The position numbers and the translations under genes are program-made. 11,523 nt of DNA. Source: Aquifex aeolicus. GTDB lineage: Bacteria > Aquificota > Aquificia > Aquificales > Aquificaceae. The stretch spans positions 1-11,523 of the forward strand of contig DQTK01000111.1 in the NCBI GenBank assembly GCA_015662815.1, given 5' to 3'. Positions 1 through 6,863 of the stretch are shown one piece after another; the first letter of the stretch is position 1; every line of letters starts with the position of its first letter. The notes beneath the pieces were generated by a model, which was given only the letters and a program-made list of their open reading frames with translations, made no database searches and had not been told where the DNA came from.

Positions 1-273
1 GCGGTTTACATTGCTAATATTTATGGTATAGATTTATCAATCTCTCAGATGATGATTATATTTCTTACCGTAACCCTTGCATCGATAGGTGCTGCAGCTA
101 TACCGGGTGCAGGGCTTATACTTCTTACTCTGGTTCTCAGTTCTGTAGGTATTCCCCTTGAAGGAATAGGTCTGATAATAGCGGTAGATAGGTTTCTGGA
201 TATGGTAAGAACCTCTGTAAACGTCTGGGGAGACTTGAATGGAGCCAAAATTATAGACAGGTTTGTGAAATAA
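1..273 (+). CDS. Dicarboxylate/amino-acid:cation symporter, SDF family (C-terminal fragment)
   Basis: The gene enters from the left edge in frame 1, and only its last 90 codons are visible. They cover the most diagnostic part of the sodium/proton:dicarboxylate symporters (GltPh, GltP, DctA). A hairpin-2-like stretch with Ala-Ser-Ile-Gly and Ile-Pro-Gly-Ala-Gly lies at fragment residues 27-38. It is followed by a TM8-like helix with D63, D67-M-x-R70-T71, N74-V and G77-D78. In the family these acidic, Arg, Thr and Asn residues bind substrate and cation. The Arg in the DMxRT motif is the residue that in GltPh pairs with the substrate side-chain carboxylate, so an acidic substrate such as aspartate, glutamate or a C4-dicarboxylate is likely. 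The exact substrate and the coupling ion cannot be read from this fragment. The protein ends in a short Lys-containing tail. A gap of 38 nt separates its stop from mutS2 on the same strand. Confidence 0.93.
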   Translation, partial: AVYIANIYGIDLSISQMMIIFLTVTLASIGAAAIPGAGLILLTLVLSSVGIPLEGIGLIIAVDRFLDMVRTSVNVWGDLNGAKIIDRFVK

Positions 274-311
274 AATGAATTTAAGGTCCTCAGAATTAAA
301 ATAGTTTTCGG

Positions 312-2600
312 ATGAGAGAGAGGGATTTGGAAAAATTAGAGTTTAATAAGGTAAAAGAGATTCTTCTTGGGTTTGCCCATTCCTACGCTACGGAGGAAAA
401 GATAAGAAATTTAAAGCCCTATACAGATAGGAGAACCATAGAAGAGGAAATAGAACTTGCACAAGCTTTCTTTAAAATAGGAGAAGATGTTCCAATATAC
501 GAATTTGACGATATAAGAGCTTTTTTAAACAAAGCTAAACTTCAAGGAGCTATCTTAAGCGTAGAGGATATATTAAAAATTTTGAACGTAATAGGATTGG
601 TAAAAGAACTGAGAAGGGTAGTGGGAGCTAATATTCAAAAATTACCTCCCCTTAGAAGAATTCATAAGAAACTTCACCTCTTTTCTCCCCTTGAAAATCT
701 GATAAACGCAAGTATAGACCCGCGCGGTTTCGTAAAAGATGAAGCGAGTGATGAACTACTCAGAGTAAGGAGAACTATAAGGACAATCGAAGAAGAAATA
801 AGAAAAAGACTCGAAAGTTTGATAAATAGACCTGATTCTGGCAAATTTTTGGCAGATAGAATAATCACCATAAGAAACGGAAGATATGTAATACCGGTAA
901 AGACCTCACACGTTAAAAAGATTTTCGGAATAGCTCACGGAACTTCATCTTCGGGTTATACCACATATATTGAACCCCAGTTTGTAATACATCTAAATAA
1001 TAAACTGACTCAGCTAAAAGAACAGGAAGAGGAAGAAGTACGAAGGGTTTTACAAAGAATTTCCGAATACATAGGCGATTACTCTAAGGATTTATTGGAA
1101 AGTTTTGAAGCCTGCGTGGAGGTTGATTTTCTCCAATGTAAATACAGGTTTAAAAAACTCGTAAACGGTAAATTTCCCCGCTTCGGAGACGGGATAGAAC
1201 TACACGAAGTAAAACACCCGATACTTATGCAAGTAAAGGAAGAAGTTGTTCCCGTAGATATCATTCTGAAAGAGAAAAAAGGTTTAATTCTTACAGGTCC
1301 CAACACGGGAGGGAAAACAGTAGCTTTAAAGACACTGGGTCTCAGTGTTCTACTGTTCCAAAGTGCTATACCTATTCCCGCTAATGAAAACAGTGAGTTG
1401 CCGTTATTTGAAAAGGTATTTACGGATATCGGTGATGAGCAAAGTATAGAGCAAAGTCTCTCTACATTTTCCGCACACATGAGAAATGTAGCGGAGTTTA
1501 TAGAAATAAGTGATAACAATACTCTGGTTCTTATAGATGAACTCGGAGCGGGAACAGACCCCATTGAGGGTTCGGCAATAGGTATAGGAATTCTTGAATA
1601 TTTAAAGGAAAAAAATGCATGGGTATTTATAACTACCCATCACACTCCTATAAAGCTCTACGCTACAACGTCGGATTATTACGTCCCAGCTAGTGTTCTG
1701 TTTGACAGGGAAACTCTCAGCCCCCTTTACAAGATAACTTACAACACCGTAGGAGAAAGTATGGCTTTCTATATAGCCAAAAGATACGGCATTCCCGAAA
1801 AAGTAATAGAAATTGCTAAAAAACATATCGGTGAGTTCGGAGAAAAATACCTGCAAGCTATGGAGGAACTGTCAAAGTACATACAGAAATATGAAGAGGA
1901 ACACAGGAAAGTGGAAGAACTAAGAAAAGAGCTGGAGAAACAAAAAGAAGACTTAGAAAAACTAAAGAGAGAATACGAAGAGGCTAAAAGAAAAGGCTGG
2001 AAAGAAGCTTATAGGGAAGCCAGAGAGTACCTCAGAAAATTAGCTCACGAGTCCGAAGAAATTCTCAAAAAGGTAAAAGATAAAAAAGAAGTAAAAGAAT
2101 TTATATCGAGAAAAAAACAAGAACTCGAAAAAATTCTGCCTAAAGAGAGGAGTGATATAAAGGTGGGTGATACCGTAGTATTTATGGGTAAGAAAGGAAA
2201 GGTATTAGAAATAAGGGAAAAGAAGGCTTACATTCTCCTAGATCGCTTAAAGATGTGGGTAGATATAAAAGAGCTTGAGAAAACTTCAGAGTCTTTACAT
2301 ACTGAAACTCCAAAGATTTCCATAGAAACGCCGGTAAAAGTGGAAAGGGATACTTTGAACCTTGTGGGTAAAGACGTTGATACCGCAACTCTTGAATTAG
2401 AAAGATTTATAGAGGAAGCTTACAGTGTAGGGCTTAAAGTCGTAAGAATAATTCATGGTATAGGGAGCGGAAAGTTAAAAACTGCGGTGAAAGAAGTCCT
2501 TTCAAAGAATGAAAAAGTAAAGTTTTTCAGGGATGCATATCCGAGGGAAGGAGGCTCAGGAGTTACAGTTGTATACTTAAACTATGGAGAAGAAAGATGA
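312..2600 (+). CDS. mutS2: Endonuclease MutS2 (MutS family ATPase with C-terminal Smr domain)
   Basis: The 762-residue product has the usual MutS2 length and architecture. An N-terminal helical core runs to about residue 320. The MutS-type ABC ATPase follows, with Walker A G329-PNTGGK-T336, signature region near Q377-SIEQSLSTF, Walker B TLVLID-E410 and switch histidines H443-H444. A long Lys/Glu-rich coiled coil spans about 515-640, and an Smr domain about 675-762. MutS2 lacks the mismatch-recognition domain of MutS1. In the family it acts on branched recombination intermediates, and in Firmicutes on collided ribosomes, with the Smr domain as nuclease or binding module. Here the Smr loop HGxGSG (from H715) is intact, but the usual LDLR/LDLHG motif reads L682-N-L-V-G. 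The start was chosen because the N-terminus (RDLEKLEFNKVKEIL) aligns with typical MutS2 starts. No good Shine-Dalgarno precedes it. It heads a four-gene operon and overlaps the next gene by ATGA. Confidence 0.96.
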   Translation: MRERDLEKLEFNKVKEILLGFAHSYATEEKIRNLKPYTDRRTIEEEIELAQAFFKIGEDVPIYEFDDIRAFLNKAKLQGAILSVEDILKILNVIGLVKELRRVVGANIQKLPPLRRIHKKLHLFSPLENLINASIDPRGFVKDEASDELLRVRRTIRTIEEEIRKRLESLINRPDSGKFLADRIITIRNGRYVIPVKTSHVKKIFGIAHGTSSSGYTTYIEPQFVIHLNNKLTQLKEQEEEEVRRVLQRISEYIGDYSKDLLESFEACVEVDFLQCKYRFKKLVNGKFPRFGDGIELHEVKHPILMQVKEEVVPVDIILKEKKGLILTGPNTGGKTVALKTLGLSVLLFQSAIPIPANENSELPLFEKVFTDIGDEQSIEQSLSTFSAHMRNVAEFIEISDNNTLVLIDELGAGTDPIEGSAIGIGILEYLKEKNAWVFITTHHTPIKLYATTSDYYVPASVLFDRETLSPLYKITYNTVGESMAFYIAKRYGIPEKVIEIAKKHIGEFGEKYLQAMEELSKYIQKYEEEHRKVEELRKELEKQKEDLEKLKREYEEAKRKGWKEAYREAREYLRKLAHESEEILKKVKDKKEVKEFISRKKQELEKILPKERSDIKVGDTVVFMGKKGKVLEIREKKAYILLDRLKMWVDIKELEKTSESLHTETPKISIETPVKVERDTLNLVGKDVDTATLELERFIEEAYSVGLKVVRIIHGIGSGKLKTAVKEVLSKNEKVKFFRDAYPREGGSGVTVVYLNYGEER

Positions 2601-3052
2601 AGCACCTTATTGGTTTAATAATACCCCTTATTATAATTTCTTGCCAGGATATCCCTGAGAAATATAAAACCCCTGAAGGCCAAAAAATTCTGGAAAAGTA
2701 TAAGAAACAATACATCAAAGGTTTAGTTTTACTTGATGAAAAAATACAAGAAAAGGTTCCGGAAGGAGAAAAATTCCTAATAATCTCGGTAAGGAAACCT
2801 GAACAGGCAAGGCCCGTTGCAGTTCTCAGAGTAAAAAATCCGATATTCCCCTTCAAGTTTAAAATAACCGGCAAGCACAAAATTAACCCCGAAGAGTTCA
2901 TAGAAGGCGAGCTTATAGTCACAGCACGGCTTTCCAAAGAACCTACAGCAGGGTTCAAAAACGGAGACCTTTTTGGAATTACTCAGACAAAAGCTGGAGA
3001 AGAGAATGTGAAAATTCTTATAAATCAAGTCTTTGAGGAGAAGAAAGAATGA
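2597..3052 (+). CDS. Small lipoprotein resembling the C-terminal (Ig-like) domain of cytochrome c assembly factor CcmI/CycH
   Basis: The 151-residue product begins with a lipoprotein signal: K2, a hydrophobic core, and a lipobox ending I13-I14-S15-C16, so C16 should be lipidated. Residues 17-60 are charged and probably helical. Residues 55-148 resemble, by eye, the periplasmic C-terminal domain of CcmI/CycH. Shared features are a 'vpeGekfLiIsvRkpeqarPvAVlRv' strand pair, a 'FPFKFkI' strand, an 'EGELIVTARLSKepta...GDLFG' block with the typical ARxSKxG...GDL pattern, and a final strand (VKILINQVF). In proteobacteria that domain is fused to membrane and TPR segments and helps deliver apocytochrome c to the haem ligation machinery. 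Neither is present here, so a role in cytochrome c maturation is inference. It starts on an ATGA overlap with mutS2, with GGAG eight bases upstream inside mutS2, and ends by overlapping the next gene in the same way. Confidence 0.72.
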   Translation: MKHLIGLIIPLIIISCQDIPEKYKTPEGQKILEKYKKQYIKGLVLLDEKIQEKVPEGEKFLIISVRKPEQARPVAVLRVKNPIFPFKFKITGKHKINPEEFIEGELIVTARLSKEPTAGFKNGDLFGITQTKAGEENVKILINQVFEEKKE

Positions 3053-3777
3053 AGTTGTTTATAACGGGAATAGGTTCAGGATTAGGTAAAGCCTTAGCAG
3101 AGGAAGCTTTAAGCAGAGGGTATGAAGTTTACGCAATAAGCAGGCATTTACCTGAAGAACTCGAAGGAAGGGTAAAGTTCGTATCTACAGACCTTTCTCA
3201 AATAGAGAGAATATATATGCACCTATCTAAACTCCTCCAAGGAGTTAAAAGGCTCCAACTCGTTATCCTGAACGCGGGAATCTTGGGAAAAATAAAGGAT
3301 ATGAGGGCAATATCGCTTCAAGAGATGGAAGAGGTTATGAAAATTAACCTATGGGCTAACAAGGTAATAATAGATGCATTAATGGATTTAGAAATAAAAG
3401 TTGAGCAATTGATAGGCATATCTTCTGGTGCTGCAAAGAACTGTAATAGAGGATGGAACGCGTACTCTATTTCCAAGGCAGGACTAAATTGTATGTTGAA
3501 GCTCTACTCATGGGAAATGTCGGAAACTCACATAGTTTCTTTAGCTCCCGGACTTGTTCTGACTCCCATGCTCATGGAAGTTATGTCCCAAAATGAGGAA
3601 AAATTTCCTTCCATAGAAAGAATAAAAAAAGCTCCCAAGCTTACACCTGAAAAAGCTGCGGAGTTTATCTTCGATATAATTCCCAAGTTAAAAACCTTCG
3701 AAAGCGGTTCATTTGTAGATGTTAGAGATTTTCCGGAATACGAGGATTTTATTAATAAATATGGAGTTTACTCATGA
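3049..3777 (+). CDS. Short-chain dehydrogenase/reductase (SDR), classical type, about 242 residues
   Basis: This is a complete classical SDR. The dinucleotide-binding turn is T6-G-I-G-S-G-L-G13 after the first strand, and R32 after strand 2 hints at NADP(H) preference. N75-A-G77 is the structural NAG motif. N100 lies in 'MKINLWAN'. The catalytic set is S125/S126 with Y139-S-I-S-K143. A 'PGLVLTPM' segment around 169-176 follows, as is usual after the active site. The closest subgroup by eye is the YueD/sepiapterin-reductase-like SDRs of about 240 residues, which reduce carbonyls on small aromatic or pterin-like substrates. That subgroup is too broad to name a substrate. It is coupled by ATGA overlaps to the lipoprotein gene upstream (GGAG before the start) and to fliM downstream. 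Its neighbours (DNA repair, cytochrome-assembly-like, flagellar) do not point to a common pathway. Confidence 0.9.
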   Translation: MKLFITGIGSGLGKALAEEALSRGYEVYAISRHLPEELEGRVKFVSTDLSQIERIYMHLSKLLQGVKRLQLVILNAGILGKIKDMRAISLQEMEEVMKINLWANKVIIDALMDLEIKVEQLIGISSGAAKNCNRGWNAYSISKAGLNCMLKLYSWEMSETHIVSLAPGLVLTPMLMEVMSQNEEKFPSIERIKKAPKLTPEKAAEFIFDIIPKLKTFESGSFVDVRDFPEYEDFINKYGVYS

Positions 3778-4688
3778 GCGAGGAGGTGCTCTCTAAGGAG
3801 GAGATAAATTTCTTGATGGAAACATTGGAAAAGAAAAGAGCTGAAACAATTCCAAAGGGAGTAGTTCCCTTTGACTTTGACAGTCTTGAAAAGATAGAAT
3901 CTGAACGATACATAAGACTTGAACAATTTCTCAGTACCCTTTCGGAGAGCATAGAAGAAGAGCTTAAAAAGACAGTTTTGAGTCCTGTAAAGTTTAACTT
4001 AAAAGGAAAAAAGAAATCGGTTCTTTCTAGGGTGATTCTAGACCTAAACTCGCCTATTTTACTGATAAAGCAAACCATAGAAAGCGTAGGAGATATTTAT
4101 TTATTTATTGATTCAAAAACAGCTTACAGTTTTATAAGTCTCCTGCTGGGAGGTTCACCTTTAGAACTTGAAGGAAAACCCTTCTCAAAATTGGAATTAA
4201 ATATACTCAATCGCTTTTCCTCTTCTATCTGTAGTAATATTCGGGAAGTTTGGAACTCATTCTTTACCCCTCCTTTGCAAAGTTGTGAAATTGTGGAAAA
4301 CATTTACGAAATAGATATAGATGATGAGTATTTCATCGCCGATTTTTCCATAGAGATTGACTCAGCAAATACCCCTTTCATCATAGCAATACCTGTTTTC
4401 GTATTGAAAGAATTAAAGGAAGAGCTTACACTCTCTAAACCAAATCCCGAGGAAAGGGAAATACTGTTGAAGGCTCTTGTAAAAATTCCCATTACTTTGG
4501 AAACAGTTCTGTTTAAAAAAAAGCAAAGGCTCATAGATGCTATAAATCTTGAAAAGGATTTTATTTTGTTTACCGATAAGAGACTTACAGATAAGGTTGG
4601 AGTGTACGTGGGAAGAAAATTAAAGTTTAGAGGCCAGCTTGGAGAAGTTGATGGAAAAAGGGCTGTAAAACTCTTAGAAATTTTGTAA
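3774..4688 (+). CDS. fliM: Flagellar motor switch protein FliM
   Basis: FliM forms the middle of the flagellar C-ring, linking FliG to FliN and setting rotation direction. The N-terminus carries a version of the FliM CheY-binding peptide (LSxxEIxxLL): L6-S-K-E-E-I-N-F-L-M15. A CheC-like middle domain includes LLLG126-G127 followed by a helix with F137-SKLELNILNRF and 'REVW', as in FliM proteins. The C-terminal SpoA/FliN-like domain (about 230-304) ends with 'VGRKLKFRGQLGEVDGKRAVKLLEIL'-type sequence, which is strongly FliM-like. At 304 residues it is slightly short, mostly in the linker after the N-terminal peptide and in the first part of the middle domain. It starts on an ATGA overlap with the SDR gene, with GGAG seven bases upstream. 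It is the last gene of the mutS2 operon and has no other flagellar gene beside it, which fits the scattered flagellar genes of Aquificales. Its 3' end overlaps the opposing siroheme gene by 15 nt. Confidence 0.9.
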   Translation: MSEEVLSKEEINFLMETLEKKRAETIPKGVVPFDFDSLEKIESERYIRLEQFLSTLSESIEEELKKTVLSPVKFNLKGKKKSVLSRVILDLNSPILLIKQTIESVGDIYLFIDSKTAYSFISLLLGGSPLELEGKPFSKLELNILNRFSSSICSNIREVWNSFFTPPLQSCEIVENIYEIDIDDEYFIADFSIEIDSANTPFIIAIPVFVLKELKEELTLSKPNPEEREILLKALVKIPITLETVLFKKKQRLIDAINLEKDFILFTDKRLTDKVGVYVGRKLKFRGQLGEVDGKRAVKLLEIL

Positions 4689-5235
4689 AAACTTTCTCGC
4701 TAAATACAAAAGCTTTTTTTGTCTTTTCGTATCTTTCTTTTCTGAACTTCTTATGTCTCCCAGCTTTTTCATTATTTCTTCAATATTCTTCGGGAATACA
4801 TTTTTCCAATTTCTCCCTCAATGCTCTTGAGAGTGCAGGTACTTTGCCTGAAGTAGATACTCCTATTACTAAATTTCCCCTTCTTATTAAAGACGGAAAT
4901 ATAAAGTTACGGTAATCGGGAGAGTCTACCACATTACATAAAATCCTTTTCTTTTCACACAGTTCGTAAATTCTCTTTTGGAGTTTTGAATCATTTACCG
5001 CAACTGCAACGATATCTATCTCTTTTAAGTCTATAGGTCTGAATCCCCTTTTGACCCATTTAAGATTATTTTCCCTTACTAATTCCTCGAGCTCTTTCGT
5101 TATTCTAGAGAAACGGTAGTTATATTCTTCGCAAAAGATAATAGATTCCTAACTTTCCTCGTCCCTACATTACCTCTGCCAAACTACTAAAACATTTTTC
5201 TTCGAAATATCTATAAACAAAGGGAAGTAAACCAT
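4674..5235 (-). pseudogene. Precorrin-2 dehydrogenase/sirohydrochlorin ferrochelatase (CysG N-domain/Met8 type), three frameshifts
   Basis: An intact gene of this type would oxidise precorrin-2 to sirohydrochlorin and insert Fe to give siroheme. The pieces read as follows. From ATG at 5235, 'MVYFPLF.DISKKNVLVV' is followed in frame by a stop at 5172-5170. Skipping one base near 5181-5183 restores G-R-G-N-V-G-T-R-K-V-R-N, the NAD-binding GxGxVxxRK motif, up to a stop at 5102-5100. Adding one base near 5103 restores ITKELEELVREN and a long conserved stretch with ILCNVVDSP, whose Asp matches catalytic D104 of E. coli CysG, then FPSLIRRG and VPALSRALREKLEK, up to a stop at 4782-4780. Skipping one base near 4784-4789 gives IPEDIEEIMKKLGDIR and a tail ending at 4676-4674. 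Reconstructed length is about 187 residues, normal for a stand-alone enzyme. Everything between the shifts is well conserved, so the breaks are recent, or are sequence errors. AGAGGT precedes the start. Confidence 0.88.
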
Positions 5236-5237
5236 TT

Positions 5238-5495
5238 TTACCTCTTTTTATAAAACTTTATTAACTTTCCTGTAAAACCATCAACTATTGCGGTCCCTTT
5301 TACCCCCTTAATCTTATAAAGACATTCTCCCGTGCTTTTTCTCTTGGTAAGATAAAGCTTATAGACCTTCCCCGTATACCTTTCCGCAGTACCTAAAGCG
5401 ATCTTTGCATCTATCGTCTTTTCAATACAATCCTTCAGGTACCACGGCTGAGCAAATAGGAGACTCACGGTAAAAGATAGGAAAATTAGAAGCAT
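5238..5495 (-). CDS. Small exported PepSY-like protein
   Basis: The 85-residue product has a hydrophobic N-terminus (residues 1-15, MLLIFLSFTVSLLFA) that looks like a cleavable signal peptide ending at A15-Q16. After cleavage about 70 residues remain. They have the layout of a single PepSY domain: a helix with repeated Ala (TIDAKIALGTAE), a strand after 'TGKVYKLYL', a second strand 'ECLYKIKGVKG', then 'TAIVDGFTGKLIKFYKK', matching the family ending in 'VDAxTGxVL'. C23 and C58 could form a disulfide. PepSY proteins are periplasmic and often inhibit or accompany proteases or redox enzymes; no target is visible here. As called, its start lies 74 nt inside the upstream glycosyltransferase gene and lacks both a clear Shine-Dalgarno and the usual positive n-region, so the exact start is uncertain. 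The stop is two bases before the ATG of the siroheme gene. Confidence 0.68.
   Translation of the reverse strand: MLLIFLSFTVSLLFAQPWYLKDCIEKTIDAKIALGTAERYTGKVYKLYLTKRKSTGECLYKIKGVKGTAIVDGFTGKLIKFYKKR
5240..5245 (-). promoter_or_regulatory. Shine-Dalgarno AGAGGT of the siroheme-synthesis gene
   Basis: AGAGGT on the minus strand lies four bases before the ATG at 5235. It overlaps the last codons and stop of the PepSY-like gene. It supports ATG 5235 as the real start of the frameshifted gene and suggests the two genes were co-transcribed. Confidence 0.55.
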
Positions 5496-6834
5496 AAATA
5501 GTATTATACCTGCTGTACAGGTATATCTTTTTCTTACTCGTATAAAACTCTCTTATAAGAACAAGCTCTTTTCTCTCTTTACAATCGAATAAATAACTCC
5601 AGTCTTTTGTATATTTAGCTTTGAGAATAGGCTTTCCTTTAAGAAATCCAAGGTATAAACAGAAATCCTTTATAAACATACAATCGCAAGCAGAAACTTT
5701 ATCCTTCACAATTTCATAAGCTATTTCTGCCTGCATCTTTGGATTTCCTTTTTTTTCGTTGAGATAGGGAAGTACCCAGAAGCCGTATAGAAACCTCAGG
5801 AATATTACAAAAATTAAGGAAAATCCGAAAATCCTTTTCCATTTATCCGATAAATGTTCTTTTATAATGTAGGCAAAGATTATAGCCACTAAAGTAAATA
5901 AAGGAAGTATGTATCTTCCCCTACTCGTTGCAGAAATCCAGTAAGGTATATAGTTAATGAACACTAAAAGCGAAAGAAACTTTAAATCCTTGGGAAGAGA
6001 TATTCTTTTGAATGCAAGAATCCCTATTATGAAGACCGAAGAAGGAAGAAGCTGTTTCAAATTAAGAATAGGGTATGTAATAAGATGATCGATGAATTTC
6101 ATAAAATCCTTGGAGCTTTCAACCCTACTAAAGCTTTCTTCCCAAAGCCTTCTTAAATAAAACCCTGGATTTTCAGAAAGTGGTATCCACCATAGAGAAG
6201 AAACTACCGCTATGAAGTATGATGCGAGTGCATGAGGGTTCAAAAGTATGAAAATGTTTCTTTCAAAAATAGACAAGGCTAATAAACTAAGGCCCAGAAA
6301 AGCAAAAGCTGGAAATCCTTTAAGCATGAAAATTATTCCGGTAATAACTGCGGAAGTGTAGTAAAAAATAGGTTTTTGTGTTTTATAAAGCTGATAAATC
6401 TGAATAAAAAGCAGAAATACAAAGAAGCTCAAAGTGATATCTATTTCGGCAAGCCATCCATACCAAAACAAAATATCCGCAAAAGTCATGTAAATAGCCG
6501 ATGAAAGTAAAGCCGTTTCTGTACTTTTAAAAATTTTCCTTGCAAAGAGAAAAACCAGAAAAGTATTGGCTAATGTAAAAAAGAGGCTTGTCGCCCGAGC
6601 AGTAAATATATCCCATCCTAAAAGTTTCGAGGAAAGTATTACTAACCAATTAAACAAAGGTGGTTTGTTATAGTAATTTTCTCCGAGAATAGTAGGCTGA
6701 AAGTAATTACCGGAATTACCCATCTCAAAAGCTACGATTGCTCTTGTTGTCTCTTCAAATTTAAAAGCAAATTCATTTATACTGGGAAACATTGATAAGA
6801 AAGCTATAAAAATTAGAATTACGAGCTTTTTCAT
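5422..6834 (-). CDS. ArnT/PMT-like membrane glycosyltransferase (GT39 superfamily)
   Basis: The 470-residue integral membrane protein has many hydrophobic helices across residues 1-345 and a mostly soluble tail. The N-terminal loop carries the family signature: E27-E28-x-x-R31 with A..A.EM, then 'G..FxPxxLGENYYNKPPLFNWL' (K57-P58-P59 and W63). This is the ArnT/protein-mannosyltransferase loop that binds the polyprenyl-phosphate sugar donor. Such enzymes move a sugar from an undecaprenyl-phosphate carrier to lipid A, protein or another acceptor on the outer face of the cytoplasmic membrane. Neither the sugar nor the acceptor can be told from sequence. The start is ATG followed by Lys-Lys and a hydrophobic segment, a good membrane-insertion start. 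The last 24 codons overlap the start of the PepSY-like gene in another frame, so its natural C-terminus may be shorter if a frameshift is present near 5495-5530. It is the first gene of this minus-strand group. Confidence 0.87.
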   Translation of the reverse strand: MKKLVILIFIAFLSMFPSINEFAFKFEETTRAIVAFEMGNSGNYFQPTILGENYYNKPPLFNWLVILSSKLLGWDIFTARATSLFFTLANTFLVFLFARKIFKSTETALLSSAIYMTFADILFWYGWLAEIDITLSFFVFLLFIQIYQLYKTQKPIFYYTSAVITGIIFMLKGFPAFAFLGLSLLALSIFERNIFILLNPHALASYFIAVVSSLWWIPLSENPGFYLRRLWEESFSRVESSKDFMKFIDHLITYPILNLKQLLPSSVFIIGILAFKRISLPKDLKFLSLLVFINYIPYWISATSRGRYILPLFTLVAIIFAYIIKEHLSDKWKRIFGFSLIFVIFLRFLYGFWVLPYLNEKKGNPKMQAEIAYEIVKDKVSACDCMFIKDFCLYLGFLKGKPILKAKYTKDWSYLFDCKERKELVLIREFYTSKKKIYLYSRYNTIYASNFPIFYRESPICSAVVPEGLY

Positions 6835-6863
6835 AAAGGTTTATATTACAGAAAAATTGATAG

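Noticed and set aside
275..277. ATG just after the symporter stop as the mutS2 start
   Set aside because: It is in a different frame from mutS2 (275 against 312) and does not lead into the conserved sequence.
1079..1564. 161-codon minus-strand frame inside mutS2
   Set aside because: It lies wholly over the conserved ATPase region of mutS2, has Ser/Phe-rich shadow composition and no protein-like motifs.
5503..5508. TATAAT on the minus strand in front of the PepSY-like gene as a promoter
   Set aside because: No -35-like hexamer occurs 16-18 bases upstream, it lies inside the glycosyltransferase coding sequence, and it sits only 7 bases before the putative ATG.
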